64,000 bases of DNA from an uncultured bacterium (GTDB lineage: Bacteria; Planctomycetota; JAJSAM01; JAJVHW01), in assembly GCA_937996235.1 (NCBI GenBank), contig CALKVK010000009.1, positions 434,001-498,000 of the forward strand, in the 5' to 3' direction. This document shows positions 53,464-63,904 of this stretch, in pieces. Position numbers and translations under genes: made by a program. The notes beneath the pieces were generated by a model. The model made no database searches. It was given only the letters and a program-made list of their open reading frames with translations, and had not been told where the DNA came from. Each line of letters opens with the position of its first letter. Positions within the stretch are counted from its first letter, which is position 1.

Positions 53464-53760
53464 GCATCTCCTCCCGTCTGCGGGGAGCGCTCGCGGTCCG
53501 GGAGGAGGCAAAGAACGAAGGCGCTCCCGGCGCCTGCGCCGGCAACGCCCCCGTCCCGTACGGACACCATCCCGTACGCACACGCCTCCGGCCGCGTCCT
53601 TCGGACCGGAGGAGCGCGGCCCGCCCTCGGGTGCTTCCTTTCGGCGCGGGGAGTATAGAAGCGTCGTTTCCGGCCTTGACAGGACAAAATCCGCCTCGGC
53701 CGGCCGCCCAGCACCCACCCCCGCCTCGGTCCCAAATATCGGTCCGAAGCGGAGTTGCGT
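53464..53760 (-). promoter_or_regulatory. Leader/promoter region of the FHA-pseudopilus operon
   Basis: This 297-base gap lies upstream of the double-FHA gene. On the minus strand a TATACT -10 lies at 53652-53657, without a clear -35. The predicted leader of about 180 bases contains two tandem near-palindromes, GTCCCGTACGGAC (53553-53565) and ATCCCGTACGCAC (53569-53581), 16 bases apart, and a nested hairpin with arms CCTCCGG/CCGGAGG around 53584-53613. No sigma54 -24/-12 element was found, although the neighbour is a sigma54 activator. Confidence 0.4.
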
Positions 53761-55770
<2,010 letters not shown>

Positions 55771-55780
55771 CGGGACCAGT

Positions 55781-56494
55781 CTACGGCGGGGTGCCGTCCG
55801 CGACGGACGCGGCGGCGTGCACGGCCACGAGCGCGGCGGTCTCGATGCGCAGCACGAACGGCCCGAGCGAGAACGCGTGCGCCCCCGCGGCGGCGAGCTG
55901 CGCCTCCTCGGACGGCTCGAACCCGCCCTCCGGTCCGACGAAGAGCGCGACGTCCGCGCGCCCACGCAGCACGTCGGCGAGCGCTGCAGCGGCACCCGGC
56001 CGCGCGACGAGGCGCGCAGCCGCGCTCGTCGCCGCGAGCACCTCGGCGAGCGGGCGCGGCTCGTCGATCTCGGGCAGGTCGGCGCGACCGCACTGCTTCG
56101 CCGCCTCGGCGGCGGCGCGGCGCCAGCGGCGCAGCACGTTCGCGGAGGCGCGGTCGCGCACGCTCCGCGCAGCCGCGACCGGGAGCACGCGCGCGACGCC
56201 GGCCTCCGTGCACTTCTCGACGAGCCACTCCATCCGCTCGCCGCGCGGCACCGCGGTCGCGAGCGTCACCGCGCGCAGCGCACGCGCAGGATCGCGCTCG
56301 CCGGCGATGCGCAGCGTCACGCCGCTTCCGCCCACGCTCTCGACCACGGCGACGACCTCGCGCCCGCGGCCGTCGAAGAGCGCGAACGACTCGCCGACGC
56401 GCGCCCGCAGCACGCGCGCGAGATGGTGCGCCTCGTCGCCGCGCACGACGGCCGTCCCGGACGGCGGCAGGTCCGGGACGAGGAGCCGCCTCAC
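55781..56494 (-). CDS. rsmE: 16S rRNA (uracil1498-N3)-methyltransferase
   Basis: SPOUT-class methyltransferase for U1498 of 16S rRNA. The 237 residues from the GTG at 56494 begin VRRLLVPDLPPSGTAVVRGD. They include MEWLVEKCTEAGVARVLPVA, LFVGPEGGFEPSEEAQLAAA and the knot end LGPFVLRIETAAL. The GTG overlaps the stop of the TPR membrane protein (GTGA). Its stop is ten bases before the sigma54 activator start. Confidence 0.95.
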   Translation of the reverse strand: MRRLLVPDLPPSGTAVVRGDEAHHLARVLRARVGESFALFDGRGREVVAVVESVGGSGVTLRIAGERDPARALRAVTLATAVPRGERMEWLVEKCTEAGVARVLPVAAARSVRDRASANVLRRWRRAAAEAAKQCGRADLPEIDEPRPLAEVLAATSAAARLVARPGAAAALADVLRGRADVALFVGPEGGFEPSEEAQLAAAGAHAFSLGPFVLRIETAALVAVHAAASVADGTPP

Positions 56495-59400
56495 CTGTCC
56501 TCGCCGCTCCCGCCGAACTCCTCGTCGAGCTCGCGGATGATGCGCTCGCAGAGCTCGAGCTGGCGCTCGACCGCGGCGCGGTGCTCGTCGTCCGCGGGGG
56601 CGCTCTCGAGCCAGGCGCGATACCAGGCCGCCGCGTCCTCGGGGCGCCCGATGCGCAGCAGCAGCGCCGCGCCGTTCAGTCGCGCGGCGGCGAAGTCGGG
56701 CCGCGCCGCGACCGCGTGCGCGTAGGCGTCGGCGGCCTCGCGCAGCGCCGCGTCGTCGTCGCGGGTCGCGAGCGCGTCGCCGAGCTGGAACCAGCCCTCC
56801 GGCGTGTCGTCGGCGCGCAGACAGCGGCGGAAACACGTCACGGCCGTGTCGATGTCGCCCGCCTTGCGCGCGTCGACGCCCGACTTGAACGCACCGAGCG
56901 CCATGCCGTAGAGGCGCTCCCGCACGGCCGCGAGATCGAGCGTCGTGTCCTCGACGGCGAGCGCGCGGCGGAACGCCTCGATGGCGGAGTCGTCGCGGCG
57001 CTTGAGCAGGTACCCGTGGCCGACGTCGCGCCAGTACGCGGCGAGCGCGTCGCGGGCCTCCGCGCGTTGCGGGAAGCGCTGCACGGCCTCCTCGACGGCG
57101 GCGAGCGCGGCGTCCCACGAGCCGCGCGCGCGCAGCACGTCGGCGCGGAAGATCCACGCGTCGGGCGTCGGCGGCTCCAGCGCGAGGGCGCGCTCCGACG
57201 CCGACTCCGCCTCGTCGAGGTCCTCCGCGGCGCGCGACTCCGCGTGCTTCTCGAGACTCGAACGACCGGCGCGGACGAGCAGCTCGGCGAGCAGCGCGCG
57301 CGCCTGCGCCTGCGACGGATCCGCGAGGACCGCGCGCTGCAGCCACGGGAACGCCTCGCTCGGCTTGCGCTCGAGCACGAGCACGTCGCCGATGGCCGCC
57401 ATCGCCCGCGCGTCGGAGGGCGCCACGGCGAGCGCGCGGCGCAGGTCCTCCTCGGCGGCGCGCAGGAACGAGTCGTCCTCCTCGAGCAGGAAGTGGCTGC
57501 GCCACACCGCCGCGCGGTCGAGCAGCGGCTCCGGGTCGGTCGGATCCGCGGCGGCCGCCTGGTCGAAGGCGCGCGTCGCCTCGACGAACTCCTCCTCGGC
57601 GAACAGGATCTCGCCGCGCCGCAGCTCCGCGCGCGACTCCGCGAGACCCGCGGCGCGCGCCGCCTCCAACGCCGCACGCGCCTCGCGGAACGCCGCGGCC
57701 GCGCCCTCGGCGTCGCGGCGCCCGCGGCGTGCGATGCCCGCCTCGGTCCACAGCGCCGCGCGGCGTTCCTGCGCGCGCCACAGGGGGAACGCATCGCCGA
57801 ACTGCTCGGACAGCGCGGGGAACGCATCGGCGGCGGCGAGGGCGTCGTCGGCCCGGCCGCAGCGGAACGCCGCGCGTGCGAGCAGTTCCAGCGCGACACG
57901 TCGCAACGCCGGCGCGCGCGTGCTGCCGGCCGTCGCGATGCGCAGCTCGCGCAGCGCCTCGTCCGGGCGCGCGGTCGCCACGTACGCGAGTCCGCGCAGT
58001 GCGGCCTGCCGCGCGACGACGTCCGCGCTCGTCGCCGCGGCGTCGGCAGCGGGCCACTCGGCGACGCCGGTCGTGAGCTGCTCCTTCGCCGTGGTGACGC
58101 GCTCCGGGTGTACGGCGACGGCCTCCTCGAGGAGGATCTGCGCGGGCGCGTCCTCGCCCGCGTCGAGGTGTGCGGCGGCGCGCTCGACGAGCACGGAGGC
58201 GAGCGCCTCGCGGATGCGCGGGCCGTCCGGCTGGCGCGCGTACGCGCCGCGGAAGTGGCGGATCGCCTCGTCCAGTCCACCGGCGCGACGCGCGACGATC
58301 CCGAGGATCTGGTCGGGCGCCGACGACTCGGGGGCGACCTCGGCCGCGCGGCGCGCGGCGTCGCGCGCGGCGGCTACGTCGTCGCGCGACGCATAGGCCT
58401 GCGCCTGCTGCACGAGCGCGGAAGCGAGGCCCGTGCGCGCCTCCGCGTCGTCGGGACGCAGCTCCAGCGCGCGGCGGAAGCGCCCCTCGGCGTCGAGCGG
58501 CCGCAGCAGCAGCATGTCGAGACGCGCCGCCGCGAGCAGCAGGTCCGCGTCGTCGGGATGCGCCGCGACCGCGGTCGCGAGATCGCGCTTCGCCCCCGCC
58601 GCATCGCCGAGTGCGAGCCGGATCTCCGCGCGCTCCCGGGCCGCGACGGCGTCGTCGGGCGCAGCCGCCGCGGAGCTCTTGAGGGCCTCGAGCGCGTCGC
58701 CCGTGCGGCCCGCCAGCGCGTGCAGCCGCGCGAGCGCGTTCAGCGGTCGCGGGTCCTTCGGACGCAGCATCGACGCGGCGCGCCAGTCCTCGAGCGCGCT
58801 CTCGCGCCGCTGCAGCAGCTCGTTCGCGGCGGCGCGGTTCGAGAGCAGCAGGTGACGGCGATCGTCGGCCCCCGCCGCGTGCGGCAGCGTCGCGAGCGCG
58901 TCGAGCGCCGACGTCGCCAGCGCGAGCGACTCCTCGACGCGCGCGCGGGCGTCGTCGCGGCCGCCGACCGTCACCAACAGGAACGTCGCGAGCCCGGAGT
59001 CGGCCTGCACCGCGCGGACCGCGAGCGCGTGCGGTCGCCCGTGCCCGGAGCGCTCCGCGCGCTCGAGATCGGCGTGCGCCGCGCTGCGCGCGCTGCGCCA
59101 CGCGGACTCGGCGCGTGCGACGTCGGCCGCCGGGTCCGCGCTCGCGTCGCGTGCGCGCTGCGCGTACGCGTCGGCGAGCTGCATCTGCACGAACGCACTC
59201 GTCGGCGCGGCGTCGCGCGCGTCCTCCCAGAGCGCGACGGAGTCGCCCCACACGCCGAGGCGCACGGTGGCCAGGGTCCCGAGCAGCGCGGCGGCGACGA
59301 ACGGCGCCGCGCGGCCGAGCCGCGCCGCGGCGAGCGCGCCCGCGCCGAGGGCGAGCGGGAGGAGCGCCACGTAGGCATAGCGCTCCGCGAAGAGCACGCT

Positions 59401-60450
59401 CGTGCGCGGCAGCACGTTGTTGAACGGGGCCAGCGCGCAGGCGACGGCCAGCAGCACGGCGGCGAGCGCGGGGCGGCGCCGCAGGCCGTACGCGACGCCG
59501 CCGACCCACGCGGCGAACACGCAGACGCCGCCGACGAGACGCGCCGCGTCGTGCGCGAACGGGTCCACGCCGTGCTCGACCGCGAGGAAGCCCGGCCACG
59601 GGACGAGCAGCGCCCGCGCGTACAGCCAGAGCACGCCGACGTCGGCCGTCAGCAGCGCGACGAGCCCGGCGCCCGTGCCCTCGCCCGCCGTGCCGACGGA
59701 GCGCGCGACCGCCATGTGTACGCCCGTCAGGACGAGCGCGACCGCGGCGTACGGCGCGACCGGGAGCAGCCGCGCCCCGCGCGTCCCGTCGCGGCGCAGC
59801 AGCAGCGCGTGGACGACGAGCAGGAGCGGCAGCACGAGCACCGTGCCCTTCGCCGCGAGCCCCACGGCGAGACAGGCGGCGCCGGCGACGTGCCACGCCG
59901 CGCGTCCGCTGCGGACGCCTCGCAGGTACGCGAGCGCGGCCGCCGCCGCCCACACGAACGAGAGCTGGTCCTTGCGGCTCGCGATCCAGGCGACGCTCTC
60001 GGTCGCGGCGGGATGCGCCGCGAAGACGACGCCGGCGGCCAGCGCCGCGGTGCGACGGAGGCCGAGGTCGCGTCCGATCAGCACGACGAGCGCGGCGCCG
60101 AGCGCGTGCAGGAGCGCCGAGTGCAGGTGCCAGCCGAACCACCACGACCCGAAGAGCGCGTGGTCGATCCCGAGGCTGGCGTAGTAGAGCGGCAGCCACG
60201 CGTCGCCGAACGGCCGGCCGCGCGGCAGCAGCAGCTCGCCGAGTCCGCCGAGGAGTCCGCGCCCGATGACCGGGTTCTCGGGGCCCGTGAGGTACGGGTC
60301 GTCGTAGTTGACGAGTCCCCACTGCGCGCCGCGGAAGACGACGAGCGGCGCGAGCACGTAGACGAGCAGCGCGACCGCGCCGGCGACGAGTGCCGCGCGC
60401 AGGAACGAGCCGCCGTGGTCGTCGCCGTGGTTCGCCGCGGGCTCGGTCAC
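56491..60450 (-). CDS. TMTC-like multi-pass membrane protein with long TPR tail
   Basis: A 1319-residue protein from the GTG at 60450. The N-terminal 430 residues hold about ten transmembrane helices. They open with the motif GLVNYDDPYLTGPENPVI and carry HPAATESVAWIASRKDQLSF and LPRTSVLFAERYAYVALLPL, as in TMTC/PMT-type O-glycosyltransferases. About 870 residues of TPRs follow (LLRPLDAEGRFRRALELRPD, EAIRHFRGAYARQPDG). It likely glycosylates exported proteins or scaffolds the membrane. The start overlaps asnB and the stop overlaps rsmE, each by four bases. Confidence 0.85.
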   Translation of the reverse strand: MTEPAANHGDDHGGSFLRAALVAGAVALLVYVLAPLVVFRGAQWGLVNYDDPYLTGPENPVIGRGLLGGLGELLLPRGRPFGDAWLPLYYASLGIDHALFGSWWFGWHLHSALLHALGAALVVLIGRDLGLRRTAALAAGVVFAAHPAATESVAWIASRKDQLSFVWAAAAALAYLRGVRSGRAAWHVAGAACLAVGLAAKGTVLVLPLLLVVHALLLRRDGTRGARLLPVAPYAAVALVLTGVHMAVARSVGTAGEGTGAGLVALLTADVGVLWLYARALLVPWPGFLAVEHGVDPFAHDAARLVGGVCVFAAWVGGVAYGLRRRPALAAVLLAVACALAPFNNVLPRTSVLFAERYAYVALLPLALGAGALAAARLGRAAPFVAAALLGTLATVRLGVWGDSVALWEDARDAAPTSAFVQMQLADAYAQRARDASADPAADVARAESAWRSARSAAHADLERAERSGHGRPHALAVRAVQADSGLATFLLVTVGGRDDARARVEESLALATSALDALATLPHAAGADDRRHLLLSNRAAANELLQRRESALEDWRAASMLRPKDPRPLNALARLHALAGRTGDALEALKSSAAAAPDDAVAARERAEIRLALGDAAGAKRDLATAVAAHPDDADLLLAAARLDMLLLRPLDAEGRFRRALELRPDDAEARTGLASALVQQAQAYASRDDVAAARDAARRAAEVAPESSAPDQILGIVARRAGGLDEAIRHFRGAYARQPDGPRIREALASVLVERAAAHLDAGEDAPAQILLEEAVAVHPERVTTAKEQLTTGVAEWPAADAAATSADVVARQAALRGLAYVATARPDEALRELRIATAGSTRAPALRRVALELLARAAFRCGRADDALAAADAFPALSEQFGDAFPLWRAQERRAALWTEAGIARRGRRDAEGAAAAFREARAALEAARAAGLAESRAELRRGEILFAEEEFVEATRAFDQAAAADPTDPEPLLDRAAVWRSHFLLEEDDSFLRAAEEDLRRALAVAPSDARAMAAIGDVLVLERKPSEAFPWLQRAVLADPSQAQARALLAELLVRAGRSSLEKHAESRAAEDLDEAESASERALALEPPTPDAWIFRADVLRARGSWDAALAAVEEAVQRFPQRAEARDALAAYWRDVGHGYLLKRRDDSAIEAFRRALAVEDTTLDLAAVRERLYGMALGAFKSGVDARKAGDIDTAVTCFRRCLRADDTPEGWFQLGDALATRDDDAALREAADAYAHAVAARPDFAAARLNGAALLLRIGRPEDAAAWYRAWLESAPADDEHRAAVERQLELCERIIRELDEEFGGSGEDR

Positions 60451-62330
60451 GAGAGGAACGTCCGCATCCACAGCTCCACGTTCACGAGCGCCCACAGGTG
60501 CCGCGCCTCGACCGACTCGCCCGCGAGGACGCGCTCGACCGCCGCCGGCTCGAAGAGTCCCCGCGCGCGGGCCGTCCGGTCGAGGAGCAGATCCTCGAAG
60601 AACGACCGCAGCGGTCCGCGCGCCCACGCCGCGAGCGGCACGGGGAAGCCCATCTTGTCGCGGCGCGCCCCGGCCGCCACGGGAAGGTCGGCGGCGGCGG
60701 CGCGGCGAAGGAGGCCCTTCAGCTCGCCGTCTCCGAGGAGCACGGCGTCCGGCAGGCGGTCGACGAACGCGAGCACGCGCCGGTCGAGCAGCGGCACGCG
60801 GCTCTCGAGCGACCACGCCATGCTCGTGCGGTCCTCGACGTGCAGGAGCGCCGGCAGCACCAGCTCGCGGTCGAGACGCACCGCCGCGCCGACGTCGCTG
60901 CAGCCGGGTGCGCGCGCCGCCGCAGCGGCGTGGCGCGCGCGGAAGCGCTCGGCTGCCGGGTGTGCCGCGAACGCGCTGCGCAGGTCGCCGGCGAGCACGT
61001 CCGCGAGCCCGCCGCCGCGGAAGTGCAGGCGCATGCAGCGCAGCGCGGGGTCCTCGAAGAGCCCCGTCGCGAACTGGCGCCGCAGCAGCGGCTCGTAGCC
61101 GTCGAGCGACGCGAGGTGCGGCGCGAGGCGGCGCAGCGCGCGCGTGTCGCCGCCGTGGACGGCCTCGCGCAGCGCACCCTCGAGATGCAGCACGAGATGC
61201 CGCACGTAGCCGGAGAAGAGCTCGTCGCCGCCCTGCCCGCCGAGCACGACCTTCACGTGACGCGCCGCGAGACGCGCGACGCACCACTGCGGCAGCAGAC
61301 CCGGTCCGCCGGCGGGCTCGTCCATCGCCCGCGCGGCGCGCGGCAGCGCGTCGGCGAGGTCCGCGGGCGCGAGCACGGTCTCGTGCGCGACGGCGCCGAG
61401 CTCCGCCGCGACCGCGCGCGCGTGCTGGCGCTCGTCGAAGCCGGGGACGTCGAACGCACCCGTGAACACCTGCAGCGGACGGGCGCCGGCGCGCGTCGCG
61501 AGAGCGCTCACGAGCGACGAATCGACGCCGCCCGAGAGGTGCGCGCCGAGCGGCACGTCGGCGCGCAGGTGCACGCGCAGCGCGTCGCGCAGGAGCTCGC
61601 GGAGGATCTCCGCGACGGCGTCCGGGTCCGACGGCGGCTCGGGGACGTCGCGCCACGCGGGCAGCGGCAGCAGCTCCGGCGGCGCGTCGCGGCGCAGACG
61701 CAGCACGCTGCCGGGCGGGAGCCGCCGGATGCCTGCGAAGAACGTGCGCTCGTCGAGCGGGAGCTGGAACGCGAGGTGGTCGAGCAGCGCGACGTCGTCG
61801 AGCCGCGCCGTGACGCCGTCGGCCGCGAGCAGCGCCTTCGGCTCGCTGGCGAAGAGCACGCGATCGCCCTGCTCGGTCCAGTAGAGCGGCTTGATCCCGC
61901 ACGGGTCGCGCGCGAGCAGCAGCTCGCCGCTGCGGGTGTCGAGGAACGCGACGGCGAACATGCCGTTCAGCGCGCCGAACGCGGCGCGTCCGTCGCGCGC
62001 GAGCAGTTCGAGCAGGACCTCCGTGTCGCAGCGCGTGCGGAACGCGGCGCCGCGCGCGGCCAGCTCGCTGCGCAGCTCCTCGTGGTTGACGATCGCGCCG
62101 TTCAGCGCGACGACGTGTCGCCCGTCGGCGGTCCGCATCGGCTGGTCACCGTGCGCCGGGTCGAGGATCGCGAGACGGACCGCACCCACGACGGCGCCGT
62201 CGACGGCGACGAGCCCGCGCCCGTCCGGGCCGCGGTGGCGCAGCGCGTCGAGCATCCGCCCGACCTCCGCCGACCACGCGGGCGGTGCGGGAGACGCCTC
62301 CCGCGACCACACCCCGGCGAGTCCGCACAC
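60447..62330 (-). CDS. asnB: Asparagine synthase (glutamine-hydrolysing)
   Basis: A 627-residue class II amidotransferase. The catalytic N-terminal Cys2 is in MCGLAGVW. The glutaminase domain has RHRGPDGRG and LNGAIVNHEELR. The synthetase PP-loop is SGGVDSS (residues 266-272). In genomes with surface glycan genes, AsnB-like enzymes may instead amidate sugars or peptides, and the neighbours here (GT2 and a TMTC-like protein) fit that too. ATG at 62330, 15 bases after the GT2 stop; the stop overlaps the TMTC-like gene start (GTGA). Confidence 0.92.
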   Translation of the reverse strand: MCGLAGVWSREASPAPPAWSAEVGRMLDALRHRGPDGRGLVAVDGAVVGAVRLAILDPAHGDQPMRTADGRHVVALNGAIVNHEELRSELAARGAAFRTRCDTEVLLELLARDGRAAFGALNGMFAVAFLDTRSGELLLARDPCGIKPLYWTEQGDRVLFASEPKALLAADGVTARLDDVALLDHLAFQLPLDERTFFAGIRRLPPGSVLRLRRDAPPELLPLPAWRDVPEPPSDPDAVAEILRELLRDALRVHLRADVPLGAHLSGGVDSSLVSALATRAGARPLQVFTGAFDVPGFDERQHARAVAAELGAVAHETVLAPADLADALPRAARAMDEPAGGPGLLPQWCVARLAARHVKVVLGGQGGDELFSGYVRHLVLHLEGALREAVHGGDTRALRRLAPHLASLDGYEPLLRRQFATGLFEDPALRCMRLHFRGGGLADVLAGDLRSAFAAHPAAERFRARHAAAAARAPGCSDVGAAVRLDRELVLPALLHVEDRTSMAWSLESRVPLLDRRVLAFVDRLPDAVLLGDGELKGLLRRAAAADLPVAAGARRDKMGFPVPLAAWARGPLRSFFEDLLLDRTARARGLFEPAAVERVLAGESVEARHLWALVNVELWMRTFLS

Positions 62331-62345
62331 CTCAGCGGACTCCCG

Positions 62346-63107
62346 TCAAGCAGGTGCCCCGCGGGGAGTCTCGGCCGGCGCGGGGCGCGCGCCCGGCGCC
62401 GCGAGCGCGAGCCGCGCGAGCAGCCGGACGTGCGCCCACGCGGTGCGCGCCACGCGCATCTTCGAGACGCCCGCCACGCGCGGCCGCAGGTCCGACGGCA
62501 CCTCGACGACGCGCGCCCCCGCGGCGAGCAGACGCGCCAGGATCTCGGCGGCGGCCAGGAAGCCGTCGGCGTCCCAGCGCAGCGCGCGCAGCCGCTCGCC
62601 GCGGTACGCGCGGAACGCGCAGGTGAACGTGCGCACGCCGCGCGCCCGCCCGCGCAGCACCAGGCGGTAGGCGGCGGAGCACCCGCGCGAGAGCAGGAGC
62701 CGCCACGCGGGCGCGTCCGCGGTGGACGCGCCCGCGTACGGCGTGGCCGAGGCGACGTCAGCGCCCGACGCGAGCACGTCGAGCAGTCGCAGGACGTCCG
62801 CCGCCGGGTATGCGCAGTCGGCGTCGTACGAGACGACGACGTCGCCGCGCGACGCCCGCACCCCGGTGCGGAGGCCGGCCCCGAAGCCCCGGTTCGCCGC
62901 GTGCGTGAGGAGCTGCCAGCCGGGACGGGCGGCGCAGAGCGCGGCGGCGGCGGGCCCCGTGCCGTCGGTCGAGCCGTCGTCCACGAGCACGGCCTCGAGC
63001 TCGGCACCGCGCTCGCGGAGTTCCCCGGCGAGACCGTCGAGCTCGCGCGCGAGGAGCGGCAGCGAGCCCTCCTCGTCCTTCATCGGGACGACCACCGAGA
63101 CCAGCAC
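62346..63107 (-). CDS. Family 2 glycosyltransferase (dolichyl/polyprenyl-phosphate mannose synthase type)
   Basis: A 253-residue GT-A fold enzyme. Motifs: VSVVVPMKDEEGSLPLL, the nucleotide-binding VLVDDGSTDGT, the DxD-type SYDADCAYPAADVL and an Arg-rich C-terminal stretch. It has no clear membrane helix. Size and motif layout suit a polyprenyl-phosphate sugar transferase, which would supply lipid-linked sugar to the TMTC-like protein encoded two genes downstream. First gene of the cluster. Confidence 0.88.
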   Translation of the reverse strand: MLVSVVVPMKDEEGSLPLLARELDGLAGELRERGAELEAVLVDDGSTDGTGPAAAALCAARPGWQLLTHAANRGFGAGLRTGVRASRGDVVVSYDADCAYPAADVLRLLDVLASGADVASATPYAGASTADAPAWRLLLSRGCSAAYRLVLRGRARGVRTFTCAFRAYRGERLRALRWDADGFLAAAEILARLLAAGARVVEVPSDLRPRVAGVSKMRVARTAWAHVRLLARLALAAPGARPAPAETPRGAPA

Positions 63108-63166
63108 GGCGCGGAGCCTACCCCCGCTCCGTCACCGGACGGTCCCGCAATCCGGAGGCCCGCGCG

Positions 63167-63748
63167 TCAGCGCTCGGCCGCGCGCGTCGTCAGCTCGACC
63201 GCCCGGGCGCGGGCCGCGGGCAGCCAGTCGGCGATGACCGCCGCCTCGCGACCGTAGTCCGGCAGGTCGGGGTCGAGCCCGGAGTGCGCAGGGGACGCCG
63301 CGTACGCCTGCTCGCGGACCTGGTGCGCGTCGGCGAGGAGCTTCTCGGCGAGTCCGGGGATCTCGGCCCGGATGCGGTCGCGCACCGCCCGGGCGGCCTC
63401 CGAGGTGCGCCCCGGGTCCGTGCCCGCCGTGTAGATCTCGGCCACGTCCCCCCACTCGGCGCCGATGAACGCGACGTAGAGCTCGAGGCGCGCGCGCAGG
63501 AGCGCCAGGTGCGCGTCGTCGTAGGCGTCGAGGCGGCGGTCCCACGCCTTCCAGAACTCGGTCTCGCCGGACAGGTCGGCGGGCAGCCGCGCGTCCGGCG
63601 CGAGCACCTGCAGTGCCGTCAGGGTGTCGTCGTCGAGCTTGCGCTCCCACGTGGCGGCCGTCGGGAAGAGCTCGAAGAAGAGCGGGGCGGCGAAGAACCC
63701 CACTCCGAGCATCAGGGCGGCCAGGGCGAGCTTGCGGATGCGCTGCAA
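63167..63748 (-). CDS. Small anchored or secreted helical protein
   Basis: A 193-residue protein with an N-terminal hydrophobic segment (LALAALMLGVGFFAAPLFF), either signal anchor or signal peptide. The rest is helical (WDRRLDAYDDAHLALLRARL, ARAVRDRIRAEIPGLAEKLL). No known family. It lies directly downstream of tRNA-Leu on the same strand and 59 bases ahead of the GT2 gene. Confidence 0.7.
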   Translation of the reverse strand: MQRIRKLALAALMLGVGFFAAPLFFELFPTAATWERKLDDDTLTALQVLAPDARLPADLSGETEFWKAWDRRLDAYDDAHLALLRARLELYVAFIGAEWGDVAEIYTAGTDPGRTSEAARAVRDRIRAEIPGLAEKLLADAHQVREQAYAASPAHSGLDPDLPDYGREAAVIADWLPAARARAVELTTRAAER

Positions 63749-63765
63749 CGGGGTCCTCCGGGCGC

Positions 63766-63849
63766 TGGTGGGAGAGGCGGGATTCGAACCCGCACGGGTT
63801 TCCCCACGGGCTCCTAAGACCCGCGCGTCTGCCGTTTCGCCACTCTCCC
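63766..63849 (-). tRNA. tRNA-Leu (anticodon UAG)
   Basis: Acceptor GGGAGAG pairs with CTCTCCC; the 3' CCA is encoded (63766-63768). The anticodon stem CGGGT/GCCCG encloses the loop CTTAGGA, giving anticodon TAG. A long variable arm (TGGGGAAACCCGT) marks it as a class II leucine tRNA. The T arm is GCGGGTTCGAATCCCGC. It reads CUN codons, chiefly CUA. Confidence 0.95.
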
Positions 63850-63862
63850 GGAGCGCCTCCGC

Positions 63863-63901
63863 ATCGTACCGCGCGCCGCGCGGCGGCGGGGATGGTACGA
63901 T
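63863..63901. promoter_or_regulatory. Divergent -10 elements between tRNA-Leu and the right-edge transcript
   Basis: GGTACGAT occurs in both orientations: plus strand 63894-63901 and, as ATCGTACC, 63863-63870. Each is placed as a possible -10 (TACGAT), one for the leftward tRNA and one for a rightward transcript starting near 63908. Together they form an 8-bp inverted repeat. No clear -35 hexamers. Confidence 0.4.
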
Positions 63902-63904
63902 CGG

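Noticed and set aside
53676..53681. Perfect TTGACA on the plus strand
   Set aside because: No -10 hexamer lies 15-19 bases downstream, and no plus-strand gene follows.
53464..53760. Sigma54 -24/-12 promoter in front of the FHA/pseudopilus operon
   Set aside because: I looked for GG-N10-GC with TGGC/TTGC context on the minus strand and found none that fits spacing and sequence.
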